64,000 nt of DNA from Singulisphaera acidiphila DSM 18658 (GTDB taxonomy: Bacteria > Planctomycetota > Planctomycetia > Isosphaerales > Isosphaeraceae), in contig NC_019892.1 of assembly GCF_000242455.2 (NCBI RefSeq), positions 7,512,744-7,576,743 of the forward strand. The letters run 5' to 3'. Numbering within the stretch: position 1 is the first letter of the stretch; the number at the start of each line of letters is the position of its first letter. The notes under the pieces were generated by a model, which ran no database searches, was not told where the DNA came from, and saw only the letters and a list, made by a program, of their open reading frames with translations. The translations under genes were made by a program, and so were the position numbers. Below are positions 16,988-25,726 of the stretch, piece after piece.

Positions 16988-18463
16988 ATGCCACGGTTGA
17001 ATCAAAAGGGCTGTCCGACACCGTTCCTTCACCCAAAACTCTCGAGGCGGGTTGCCATCCAGGCGGGCGCGGTCGGGCTCCTGGGACTCGGGACAAACCA
17101 CCTGACCGCCTTGCAAAGTCTCGCCGCGACAGGCGAAGTGGCTCAGGCAGCCCCACGCGCCCGCGCAGTGATCTACATCTTCCTCTCGGGGGGTCTGGGG
17201 CAGCAAGATAGCTTCGACCTCAAGCCCGAAGCGCCCGAAGAGATTCGCGGCGAGTTCAAACCGATTGCCACCCGTACACCTGGGATCGAGATCTGCGAGC
17301 ATCTGCCGATGCTGGCGAGCCGGAGCCAGCACTGGTCATTGCTGCGGTCACTGACCCACTCCTCGAACGATCATTCGGCCGGCCACCTGATCATGCTCAC
17401 AGGTCGGACCCAGCTTCCTCCGGGGTTCGATCCCACGAAGCCGAATCCGACCGATTGGCCCTCGATCGCCGCCATCGCAGGTGCCCTGACGAAGCCGAGG
17501 AACAACCTTCCGCCCGCGGTAATCCTCCCCGAAAAGCTCGTGCACAACTCGGGCCGAGTCATCCCAGGGCAGCTCGCAGGGGTCATGGGGCCGTCGCGCG
17601 ATCCGATGTTGATCGAAGCGTCTCCCTTCGATCCGAATGCGTATGGAGCTTATCCCGAGTACGAGTTCGATCATCAGGAACGGAAACGGACGCCCACGGT
17701 GAAACGCTTCCAGGCGCCCAACCTGAGCCTGCCCGAAGGCTTCGGTGCGACTCGGTTCTCCCATCGCCTCGAGCTCCTCGATCATCTCGACGCTCAGCGT
17801 CGCGAGCTCGACGAGAACGCGCAGACCGTCCAGCTCGATCGGCATCGCCAGGACGCCATCTCGATGCTGACCGACCCCCGCGTCAAACAGGCCTTCGACG
17901 TCATGAGCGCCGATCCGAAGATGCTCGAACGCTACGGTCGAAACTCGTTCGGCTGGTCCCTCTTGATGGCGCGGCGATTAGTGGAAGCAGGGGTCAACCT
18001 GGTTCAGGTCAACCTCGGCAACAACGAGACGTGGGACACCCACGGCAACGCCTTCCCACACCTCCGCAACAACCTCTTCCCACCGACCGACCGAGCCTTG
18101 TCCGCTCTCCTCGACGACCTGCACTCCTCCGGCCTGCTCGACTCAACACTGATCGTGATGGCGGGAGAGTTCGGTCGCACGCCTCGAATCTCGACTCTCC
18201 CTAACTTTTACAAGTCCTCGGGACGCGACCACTGGGGGCACGTGCAGACCGTCTTCTTCGCTGGCGGCGGAACACAAGGCGGACGGGTCGTCGGCTCCAC
18301 CGACAAGAACGCAGGTTATCCCACCTCCAATCCGCAGACGCCCGAAGCATTGGCTGCGACCATCTATCGATCGCTGGGCATCCCCCAATCAACCCACTGG
18401 ACTGACGCTCAGAGCCGACCCCATTACATCTACTATGGCGAACCGATCGCCGGCCTCTTCTAA
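16988..18463 (+). CDS. DUF1501 protein, divergent from the sigma operon
   Basis: A 491-residue DUF1501 protein. The N-terminus carries a twin-arginine-like export signal (SRRVAIQAGAVGLLGLG), followed by YIFLSGGLGQQDSFDLKP, ICEHLPMLASRS, and later MAGEFGRTPRIS and GRDHWGHVQTVFFAGGG. The fold is related to alkaline phosphatases and sulfatases, but catalytic activity of the family is not established. Its start is 236 bases from the divergent ECF sigma ATG, so both may share regulatory DNA. It differs from the DUF1501 at 11061-12359 in having a longer central region. No DUF1549 partner lies directly beside it on the plus strand; the one in the sigma operon may serve both. Confidence 0.92.
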   Translation: MPRLNQKGCPTPFLHPKLSRRVAIQAGAVGLLGLGTNHLTALQSLAATGEVAQAAPRARAVIYIFLSGGLGQQDSFDLKPEAPEEIRGEFKPIATRTPGIEICEHLPMLASRSQHWSLLRSLTHSSNDHSAGHLIMLTGRTQLPPGFDPTKPNPTDWPSIAAIAGALTKPRNNLPPAVILPEKLVHNSGRVIPGQLAGVMGPSRDPMLIEASPFDPNAYGAYPEYEFDHQERKRTPTVKRFQAPNLSLPEGFGATRFSHRLELLDHLDAQRRELDENAQTVQLDRHRQDAISMLTDPRVKQAFDVMSADPKMLERYGRNSFGWSLLMARRLVEAGVNLVQVNLGNNETWDTHGNAFPHLRNNLFPPTDRALSALLDDLHSSGLLDSTLIVMAGEFGRTPRISTLPNFYKSSGRDHWGHVQTVFFAGGGTQGGRVVGSTDKNAGYPTSNPQTPEALAATIYRSLGIPQSTHWTDAQSRPHYIYYGEPIAGLF

Positions 18464-18861
18464 GGCGTCACGCTGTCGGACCTGAGGAATCCTCGCTTCC
18501 ATGGGAGGGCACAACCCATCATCCGTCTGGGTTGATTAAGAGCCAGATCCAGGATGGGCCATGCCCACCATCTCGAACAGAGCACGCGATCAGGGGAATC
18601 CCAACGGTGGTTTGCCTCCCCTGAAACATAAAATTCACACTTCTCGATCAAATTGACATCCTGACAGATTGAGAGAAAACCGATAACGCTTGTCCTTCTC
18701 TCGGATCATGGCCTTGCCTCTTTCCTCACGGCCTCCGAGCCAGTTCCGCAGTTCTTCCTCGACTTTCAACGCTTTCGCAAAGAAAAATGTATTGGGAGCG
18801 CGACGACCGGGCATTACCTGGGCGTAGTCGGTGATGAGGGGGGCTGTTTGGGAATGGCGGT
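18464..18861. other. Gene-free spacer before the transmembrane sigma factor gene
   Basis: About 400 bases without a gene I can support. A perfect TTGACA occurs at 18652-18657, but no matching -10 hexamer lies at the right distance. No hairpin with a T run was seen after the DUF1501 stop. Confidence 0.4.
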
Positions 18862-21033
18862 ATGACGAGATTACAACCAGCGGTGGCCTTTCGGCAGATG
18901 CGTGCACTCTTCGGGCTGGGAGCCGCGGGCGGCCTGACGGACGAGCATCTGCTGGAAATATTCTCGACAGGACAACGGGAAGCGGCGGAGGCCGCTTTCG
19001 CAACTCTGGCTGAACGCCACGGGCCGATGGTGCTCCGCGTCTGCCAGGGAGTGCTGGGCGACTCGCATGATGTCCACGACGCCTTCCAGGCCACTTTCCT
19101 GGTGCTCGTCCGCAAGGCGGGCTCGCTCTGGATCCGAGACTCGCTCGGTCCCTGGCTTCACGGAGTGGCCCTCCGGGTCGCGACCAAGGCAAAGGTTGCC
19201 GCGATCCGCCGGCAGACGCACGAGCGCCGGGCCGCCGAAGCAGGGGAGGCAACCTGTCATGGCGAGTACGACGGTCACGCCTCAACGCTCCACGAAGAAA
19301 TCGACAAACTGCCGCAGAAGTACCGGGCGCCGATCGTCCTCTGCTACCTCGAGGGTCTCACCCACGAAGGGGCCGCGACGGCCTTGAACTGGCCGGTGGG
19401 AACCGTCCGCGGCCGGCTGGCCCGCGCCCGGGATCTCTTGAGAACCCGCCTGATCCGACGCGGGCTGGTCCCATCGGCAGCAACGCTCGGTGCGATCCTC
19501 ACCGCGGAAGGTGCCTCCGCAGCGCCGCTTTCGGAACCTTCGATCCGAACCCTGTTATCGCTCGTGGCGGAACGGTCGGCCGGGTTGGCCCCGGCAGCGG
19601 TTGCGGCTCTTGCCGACGGGTGTCTGAGGATGATGACAATGGCCAGGCTCAAAATCGCGACGGTGTTGCTTCTGGTCGCATTCGCCGCACTCGGGCTGGC
19701 CGAAGCGGCCCGAACGAAATCGCCCGGCGGCGATCACAGGGCGGTACAGGCTCCACTTCTGGCCCGGGCCAATGCTGACGCTGACGGCCCGGCGAAGCCC
19801 ACGCCACCTGAATCATGGCCAGCCGGCGTTGAGGTAAAGGGACGGGTCGTGGACCACGACGGCGCCGCGGTGGCCGGCGCAGACATCCTCCTTCTCGGAA
19901 GCGAACAGCTCACGGTCTACGCAAACGCCGGTGCCAAGGAAGGGCAGGTCCGCTCCAGCATCGCCACACAGCCGGCCAACGCAGCCCCTTCCGTCAAGAC
20001 CGATGGCCAGGGACGGTTCTCCCTGCGACGGTCGGGGTCTCCGGCAAACCGGATCGCGGTCGTCTCCGCACAGATGCTGCTCTGGGAGGTCACGCGCAAG
20101 GAGTTCGCGGACGCGAACAACCTACTGATCACACTGCCCAAGCCAGTCGCGCTGACGCTCCATGCTGAGATCCCCGAGAAGCCTGCGAAGCAGGAATTCT
20201 GGATGACCGGACGGCTCCTCAACCGGGTCGACTGGGAATCGGATTCGGTATTCTACAGAGAAATTCAAGTGCCAAACCCTGGCCAGCGGATCGTCGGGTC
20301 ACTGCCACCCGCCCAATACGCTATTGAACGGATCAACTTCACGCCGCAGGGGAGAGGGAGTAACTTGATGACCCAATGCGAACGGCGGTTGCTGCCGATC
20401 GAGCCGGGGAAACGGGTGGATGTCACCTTCGACCGCAAGATTGGCCGCCGCATTGAGGGCCGCGTTCGCGGACTCGAGAACGTCAAGCTCCGCTACGCAA
20501 TGGTGAGCATTGGCTTCTTTGGGCCGGAAGAACAATTCTCACCAGGCGGCAAAAAGTCAAGTCTTGTCACTCACTTCGATGTGCTCTCTATCGGCCCGGA
20601 TGGCCGCTTTGCAACGCCCCTGCTTCCGCCCAATCGCTACGAGTTTGAACTCTCCGCCATGCGCGCTACAACCCCCAATCAGGATGGACAGTCCTACGAC
20701 GGTGAGCGTCTTGACAGTTGGTGGAATCTTTGTACACAAGAGGGAAACCGGCGGTACCTGAGGAAAACCCGACCTCGGAAACGGAGTCCATCCATGCCGA
20801 CCGCACCCGTGCCTCCCGAGAAACAGGCTGAAATCGCGGGGCTCGAGCAAGCCATCCGCGAGGCCGGCGATGCCGAAATCAGCGAACTCGCGGCCAATCT
20901 TGCCATCACCGACGACGCCCACCTCTTCGGCGCCAACGAATTCAAGATCCGGGCCCTGGCTCACAAGATCGCCGCCAAGGCGATCGAGCAGCACCTGACG
21001 CGAAAAAAAACGGATACGACGGAGCCAGCGTAA
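18862..21033 (+). CDS. Transmembrane ECF sigma factor, 5' part, interrupted by an insertion sequence
   Basis: Residues 1-200 form an ECF sigma factor: region 2 (LRVCQGVLGDSHDVHDAFQ) and region 4 (LPQKYRAPIVLCYLEGLTH, then AATALNWPVGTVRGRLARAR). After a linker, one membrane helix (about 263-282) leads to an extracytoplasmic beta-rich part with a carboxypeptidase-regulatory-like domain (VEVKGRVVDHDGAAVAGADI). At base 20700, codon 613, an insertion sequence begins. The native frame continues through its left end without a stop and into the first transposase frame, ending at 21033, so the chain is a 723-residue chimera. Removing the insertion and one target copy joins this part in frame to 22228-24019, giving 1209 residues with a C-terminal thioredoxin. 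The sigma and membrane parts may still be made. The start ATG has only a weak ribosome site. Confidence 0.85.
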   Translation: MTRLQPAVAFRQMRALFGLGAAGGLTDEHLLEIFSTGQREAAEAAFATLAERHGPMVLRVCQGVLGDSHDVHDAFQATFLVLVRKAGSLWIRDSLGPWLHGVALRVATKAKVAAIRRQTHERRAAEAGEATCHGEYDGHASTLHEEIDKLPQKYRAPIVLCYLEGLTHEGAATALNWPVGTVRGRLARARDLLRTRLIRRGLVPSAATLGAILTAEGASAAPLSEPSIRTLLSLVAERSAGLAPAAVAALADGCLRMMTMARLKIATVLLLVAFAALGLAEAARTKSPGGDHRAVQAPLLARANADADGPAKPTPPESWPAGVEVKGRVVDHDGAAVAGADILLLGSEQLTVYANAGAKEGQVRSSIATQPANAAPSVKTDGQGRFSLRRSGSPANRIAVVSAQMLLWEVTRKEFADANNLLITLPKPVALTLHAEIPEKPAKQEFWMTGRLLNRVDWESDSVFYREIQVPNPGQRIVGSLPPAQYAIERINFTPQGRGSNLMTQCERRLLPIEPGKRVDVTFDRKIGRRIEGRVRGLENVKLRYAMVSIGFFGPEEQFSPGGKKSSLVTHFDVLSIGPDGRFATPLLPPNRYEFELSAMRATTPNQDGQSYDGERLDSWWNLCTQEGNRRYLRKTRPRKRSPSMPTAPVPPEKQAEIAGLEQAIREAGDAEISELAANLAITDDAHLFGANEFKIRALAHKIAAKAIEQHLTRKKTDTTEPA
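20691..20699. repeat. Left copy of 9-bp target duplication
   Basis: GTCCTACGA here is repeated exactly at 22219-22227, immediately flanking the insertion sequence. Collapsing the two copies restores the host reading frame (codons for Gln-Ser-Tyr-Asp-Phe-Ser). Confidence 0.9.
20700..20726 (+). repeat. Left terminal inverted repeat of the ISKra4-like element
   Basis: It begins CGGTGAGCGTC and matches the right end in 19 of 27 positions without gaps: the outer eight bases are identical and AGTTGGT (20716-20722) is shared. A TTGACA at 20711-20716 could be the -35 of a transposase promoter, although the -10 is weak. Confidence 0.85.
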
Positions 21034-22184
21034 CCTGTCCCCACTGTAGCCGGACGGCGGAGTTTCATTCGCACCGCCTGCACACCTCCTTCACCCTTGT
21101 GGGAGCCGTCCGCTACCGCCGGGCTTACTACCTCTGTCGATGCTGTGGCAAGGGGCTGTTCCCCTTCGATCGCGAAGCGGGGCTGACGACCCGCGACTTG
21201 ACGCCGGCTTTGGAACGCGTCGCGAGCTTGGCCGGGGCGGTTGCCGACAGCTTCGAGAAGGGGGCGGAACTGCTCGAAGAGATGGGGGGTGTCCGGGTCT
21301 CGGAATCGACTGTCGAACGGACCACCGAAGAGGCCGGTCAACGTCTGGCTGAGGCGGTCCAGGCCGGCTCGCACTTGGGTCCCCCGGCCGACTGGCCCTG
21401 GCACAAGGATTACGAAGGCCAACGTTGTGCGTACGTCGAACTCGACGCCACTGGGGTGCGGCGTCAAGGGGAGGGAGGGGGACCCGCCGAAGGCCGCATG
21501 GCCTACGTGGGGATGGTCTGTAACCCCACCCCGGAGTGGCCTTGGCCCGACGAGAAACCGCAGCCGATGCAGGCGCGTTACCTCGCGGGCCTGTATCCCT
21601 TGGAGGAGTTCGGTCCCTTGCTCCGCACGCCCGCCGGAGACGTCGGTATGGACCGGGCCGATCGCTGGATCGGCCTCTCCGACGGCGGTGCGGGCCTGGA
21701 GGATCGACTCCGTGAAAACTTTCCGCGTGTGGAAGTGATCATTCTTGACTTTTTTCACCCTGCGGAGAAGCTCACCGGCTTGGCGCGTCTGCTGCACCCT
21801 CAGGACGAGGACCAAGCCGAAGACCAAGCCCGGCGATGGCGACAGTTGCTCAAAGAGGAAGGGGGCGCGGTGTTGGGATCTGTCCTGCGGGAATGGGACT
21901 GGCCGCGCCGGCCTGGCCTGGGCGAAGCCGCGACCGAGTTAATCGGTTACCTTGAACGCCAGGCGCACCGGATGGACTATCCCGAATACCTGGCGCGTGG
22001 CTGGTGTATCGGGAGCGGGGCGATCGAGAGCGCGTGCAAGACGGTGGTGGGGCAGCGTCTGAAACTGGCCGGAATGCGTTGGGGCGAAGACGGCGCTCAC
22101 GCCCTCTGCCACCTCCGCGCCCTCTACCGCAGCGAAAAAGGCCAGTGGGACGCCTTCTGGAATCGCGACTATTCCAGCAACTGA
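20794..22184 (+). CDS. ISKra4-like transposase, probably made by -1 frameshift
   Basis: Frame A runs 20794-21033 (79 residues, mostly helical), starting at an ATG with GGAG seven bases upstream. Frame B lies at -1 and is open to 22184. At 21003-21010 eight A residues allow a -1 slip after the Lys-Lys codons, giving a joined protein that continues NGYDGASVTCPHCSRTAEFH, which restores a CxxC zinc finger (CPHC, then CRCC). Frame B then shows the catalytic segments YVELDATGV, LSDGGAG with the nearby ILDFFHPAEKL, and GSGAIESACKTVVGQRLK. The joined protein would have about 463 residues, normal for the family. Frameshifting is inferred from the A8 run and the continuity of the zinc finger; a simple inactivating mutation is the alternative. 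Confidence 0.85.
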
Positions 22185-22191
22185 ACGTCCG

Positions 22192-22218
22192 TCCTACCAA
22201 CTAATGTGATGCTCACCG
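22192..22218 (-). repeat. Right terminal inverted repeat of the ISKra4-like element
   Basis: Read inward on the minus strand it begins CGGTGAGCATC and aligns without gaps to the left end (19 of 27 positions). Confidence 0.85.
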
Positions 22219-22227
22219 GTCCTACGA
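22219..22227. repeat. Right copy of 9-bp target duplication
   Basis: GTCCTACGA, identical to 20691-20699, directly after the insertion sequence; the host reading frame resumes here. Confidence 0.9.
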
Positions 22228-24019
22228 CTTCAGCGGATCAGTAACAGTCGTCGTCCCCGAGACGGGCGAGGTCCCCCCGGTCGAGATCATCGCCAAGGAA
22301 CGCGATTCTACAACGAACGACCGGTCCCAGTCTCACGACCCGAAGCAGCCACGGTTGGAGGTGCGCGCCCGCGACGAGGCCGGCCTACCGATCAAGGACT
22401 TTGAGATCCAACTCTACGGTCCTCCCAACACCTCACCGGAGGCGTTCGGCGTCGACGGCCTCGCGGTGCTGACCGACTCCGAACTGAAAACCTGGAACCA
22501 TGGCGATTTGATCGTCTCCGCCCCGGGCTTCGCCTCAACGATCCGCGAGTTCGGCCCGGTCAACGAACTCCGCAAGCTCGATGTCCCCCTCAAACGGGGA
22601 ACCAAAGTTCGCCTGCGCGTTCGTGACTGGGTGGGGAAACCGATCCCGCCCACCCTCATGCCGTTGCCCCAGGTCTACCTCTTGAGGCACCGCAAGGACG
22701 CATGGTTCTCCTTCGCGCTAGGGGATCCTGAGACACGAGCCGATACCGTCGAGCGGACAAATTTTCTCAAAGTCCACCGCGAAGATGATGGTGACTTCGC
22801 GTTCCACATCCCGACTGACCAGACCGAGCCCCTCTACTTCGGTTTTAGCCATCCCGACGTGCTCCGCTACTTCGAAAAAGGCCCCGTGCCAGCCTCAGAC
22901 CTCACAGGCGGTGTCTGGGACGTCGTCCTTCCCCAACCCGCTACGCTCGACGCCTCATTGAAGGCCTCCCGTGGGGCGGGCGAGAAAACTCCATTTGCGA
23001 GCGGACGCTACCACCTATCCCAAATCATCCCGGAGCAAACCGACTCCGGGCCGATCCTGGAGACCGGTACGCTCAAGGATCCCGAATGGCGATCCACAAT
23101 CCCGCGCCTGGCCCCCGGTGCCTACAACTTCTACATCCAGACCACGCCGAGTGAGGGGATGAACACACGTCTGAATCTCGAGGCCCAGGTCGGGGAGTTC
23201 CGTGATCAGCGCAAGCTCGATCTGAAACCAGGCGAGCACGCAACCCTCACGCTCGACCCTCCTCCGTTCAATCCTGATGCATGGCGTGGCAAACTCTCGG
23301 CAACCGTCATCGTCAACCCGGCCGGGGATCGAACGCTCAAGGACGAAGAGTATCGAGTGTCCTACATCCTCCCAAACTACGGCTACCTGCCCGTCGCCAA
23401 GGGGATGCTTGGGAGCGAGGGCAAAATCGTGCTCGAAAACCTCGCGCCCAGCGGCTCGAACCCGTTCGGCGGCCAGTACACGGTCGATGTCGCGGGCGAA
23501 CCCTTGGGGCATTTCAACCTCAAGGACAAGCCGGAGCGGCAGGAGTTCCCGTTCCGGATACCCTTGCAGAGCGGGGACCTAGCGGCCGACAGCGAGGTCC
23601 AGGACCTTGAGACAAGTAAGCCGGTCCGGATCTCCGACTTCCGCGGCCGGGTCGTGTTCCTCGAGTTCTGGGCAACCTGGTGCGGACCCTGTCGTGAACC
23701 GAGACAAAAACTCGACGCGCTCGGCAAGCGCCACGGCAAGGACTGGGGAAACGACGTGGCGCTCATCGCGATCGGGACCGACAACGACCGTGAAGTACTC
23801 CGTCGGCACGTACAACAGAACGGTCTGACAAACATCCGAAACTTCTGGAGCCCCCAGGACCACCCCGAGCAGGCTTCGTCCGCCTATGCGGCCTACTCAA
23901 TCTCCAGGGTGCCAACAGCCTTCCTGATCGGTCGCGACGGCCGGATCCTCTGGCGAGGCCATCCGCAATCCCTCGAGGTTGAGAGTAAGATTGAGGAACT
24001 GCTCGCCCAGGACCGCTGA
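22219..24019 (+). pseudogene. 3' part of the transmembrane sigma factor gene, with TlpA-like thioredoxin
   Basis: This is the severed end of the gene that starts at 18862. The frame is open from the insertion boundary (SYDFSGSVTVVVPETGEVPP) to 24019 but has no ATG or GTG near its start; the first usable codon is a TTG at 22355, so it is probably not translated on its own. It encodes a long beta-rich extracytoplasmic region with carboxypeptidase-regulatory-like segments and ends, from about base 23580, with a TlpA/ResA-type thioredoxin domain: FLEFWATWCGPCREP with the WCGPC redox pair, then RVPTAFLIGRDG with the cis-proline. In the intact protein this domain would lie outside the cytoplasm, opposite the sigma domain. 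Thioredoxins of this type usually reduce or sense periplasmic thiols. Confidence 0.85.
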
Positions 24020-24063
24020 GGATATCAACGTGCAGCCCGATGGCCGCGGCGCGTCCCGTTCGA

Positions 24064-25530
24064 TCAAGGGGCCGGTTTCAGCCCCTCGCCACGGGACGCA
24101 GGCCGCGTGCCTTCTTGGAGGAGGCGTTTCATCTCGGCAACGGTTTCGGCGTGGTGCGGGTCAGTCGCGAGGTTCGTGCCTTCGCGCGGGTCCGTTTCGT
24201 GGTCGTACAACTGGACGCCCCGCTTGCCACCGTCCCACTCGGTGTAGCGATATCGCTCGGAGCGGACGGAATAACCCTTGAACGGATCCGACTGTCCTTT
24301 ACGACTCACCTGAGTGACGGCACCGTGGTTCCAGGGCCGCTCGGGATCCTCGAGCAAAGGGCGCAAGCTTCGGCCGTCGAGATCGGCGGGAGGGGTCAGA
24401 CCGCAGAGGTCGGCCAAAGTCGGATAGACGTCGATGAGCTCGACCACCTTCGAGGTCGCTCGCTGATTCCCTTTCATCCCAGGCGCCGCGATGATCAGCG
24501 GGACCCGTGCTGATTCCTCGAAGAGCGTCATTTTCTGCCAGAGGCCGTGCTCACCAAGCTGGTAACCATGATCGCTCATGAAGACGATGATGGTACGGCG
24601 GCTGAGCCCAAGCCGGTCGACCGCATCGACGACTTTGCCAACCTGCGCGTCCATGAAGGAGGTCGACGCGTGGTAGGCCTGAATCGCTTGTTGCTGGAGG
24701 AGCGTACTGATGCCGTAGTTCGGCGGAGTCACCGTCAATGCAGGCGCGGGAACCCCGTCACGGCGCGCCCCACTCCCGCTCACAAGGGAAATCGTCTCGA
24801 GCGGATAGAGCTTGAACCAAGGTTTGGGAGCCACGTAAGGGGTGTGCGGCCGAAAGAAGCCCATCGCGAGGAAGAAGGGACGGTCGCGATTCTGCTCGAG
24901 CAGGCGGACCGCAGCCTCCGCCCCTTTACCGTCCGTCTGTTCCGCGTCCTCCCCATCGGCGGCCAGCCAGCTCAAGGTGGCGCCGAAGCCGGTTCCCGGC
25001 TTGATGGAGACAATCTTGTCCTCATCATCTTTGTCACGGCCCCGAGGGTTGACGACCTCGTCCCACGACTCCGGATCATCCAGGCCGTTGGTGCCGATCT
25101 GCCCGGGCACTCCGTAGTGGAAGAGCTTGCCCACACGTGCGACGTGATACCCGTTCTTCCGAAAGAGTTGGGGGAGCGTCACCGTGGCCGGTCGATTCGT
25201 CCGGAACTTGGCGGCGTTGTCCGTCACCCCGGTCGTGTCGGGCCGGAGGCCGGTCAAGAATGAAGTCCGGCTCGGGTTGCAGAGCGGGTACTGACAGTAG
25301 GCCCGATCGAACCTTACGCCTCGGGTGGCCAGTCGATCGATCTGAGGCGAGCGGACGAGCGGGTGCCCGTAACAGCCCAGCGCATTCCGCAAGTCGTCGG
25401 CCGTGATCAAGACGACATTGAGCCGGTGATCGCCTGAACGCGGCTCTTCCGCCGCAATCACGATCGTGCTCATCAGGACCAGGCTGAACGCCATCGCGGC
25501 GACGCATCGAGTCAAACGCTTTGATGTCAT
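24064..25530 (-). CDS. Exported sulfatase (iduronate-2-sulfatase-like)
   Basis: A 488-residue type I sulfatase with a signal peptide (about residues 1-27). The metal-binding NVVLITADDLR segment and the active-site motif CNPSRTSFLTG are present; the cysteine would be converted to formylglycine. Asn at position two instead of Ser/Thr/Ala is tolerated in iduronate-sulfatase-like branches. VGKLFHYG, FLAMGFFRPHTPYVAPKPW and FMSDHGYQLGEHGLWQK complete the core. Such enzymes cleave sulfate esters from sulfated polysaccharides, abundant substrates for planctomycetes. The ATG at 25530 has GGGAGA upstream and starts directly at the signal peptide; the frame opens 15 codons earlier. The specific sugar is unknown. 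Confidence 0.92.
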   Translation of the reverse strand: MTSKRLTRCVAAMAFSLVLMSTIVIAAEEPRSGDHRLNVVLITADDLRNALGCYGHPLVRSPQIDRLATRGVRFDRAYCQYPLCNPSRTSFLTGLRPDTTGVTDNAAKFRTNRPATVTLPQLFRKNGYHVARVGKLFHYGVPGQIGTNGLDDPESWDEVVNPRGRDKDDEDKIVSIKPGTGFGATLSWLAADGEDAEQTDGKGAEAAVRLLEQNRDRPFFLAMGFFRPHTPYVAPKPWFKLYPLETISLVSGSGARRDGVPAPALTVTPPNYGISTLLQQQAIQAYHASTSFMDAQVGKVVDAVDRLGLSRRTIIVFMSDHGYQLGEHGLWQKMTLFEESARVPLIIAAPGMKGNQRATSKVVELIDVYPTLADLCGLTPPADLDGRSLRPLLEDPERPWNHGAVTQVSRKGQSDPFKGYSVRSERYRYTEWDGGKRGVQLYDHETDPREGTNLATDPHHAETVAEMKRLLQEGTRPASRGEGLKPAP

Positions 25531-25726
25531 TGATCGGTTCTCCCTGGTCCGCAACAGACAAGCTTCCCGCATCAAACCTCCTCAACCAAGGCCCGGATGA
25601 TACCCCTCATCGGCGCTCATTTCGAGACTCAGGTTGGAATCCGCAAGGGGTTGACACGCTGCCACCGCTTCCGGACCATTGCCTAATTCAGTCCGAGAAC
25701 GACGCACCCCTTTACGAGGTTTCCTC

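Larger units (their letters stand above)
20700..22218 (+). mobile_element. ISKra4-like insertion sequence, 1519 bp
   Basis: The element is bounded by imperfect 27-bp inverted repeats (CGGTGAGC at the left, GCTCACCG at the right) and an exact 9-bp target duplication. It carries one transposase in two overlapping frames that lie in the same direction as the interrupted host gene. The transposase core and the terminal GSGAIESACK motif place it in the ISKra4 group as I know it. Intact ends, intact frames and a perfect duplication argue for a recent insertion. No second copy lies in this window. The boundary may shift by one base because the C at 20700 also occurs after the right target copy. Confidence 0.9.

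Noticed and set aside
18862..21033. A natural 723-residue sigma factor ending at 21033
   Set aside because: The last 110 residues derive from an insertion sequence with matching ends and target duplication; they are not part of the native protein.
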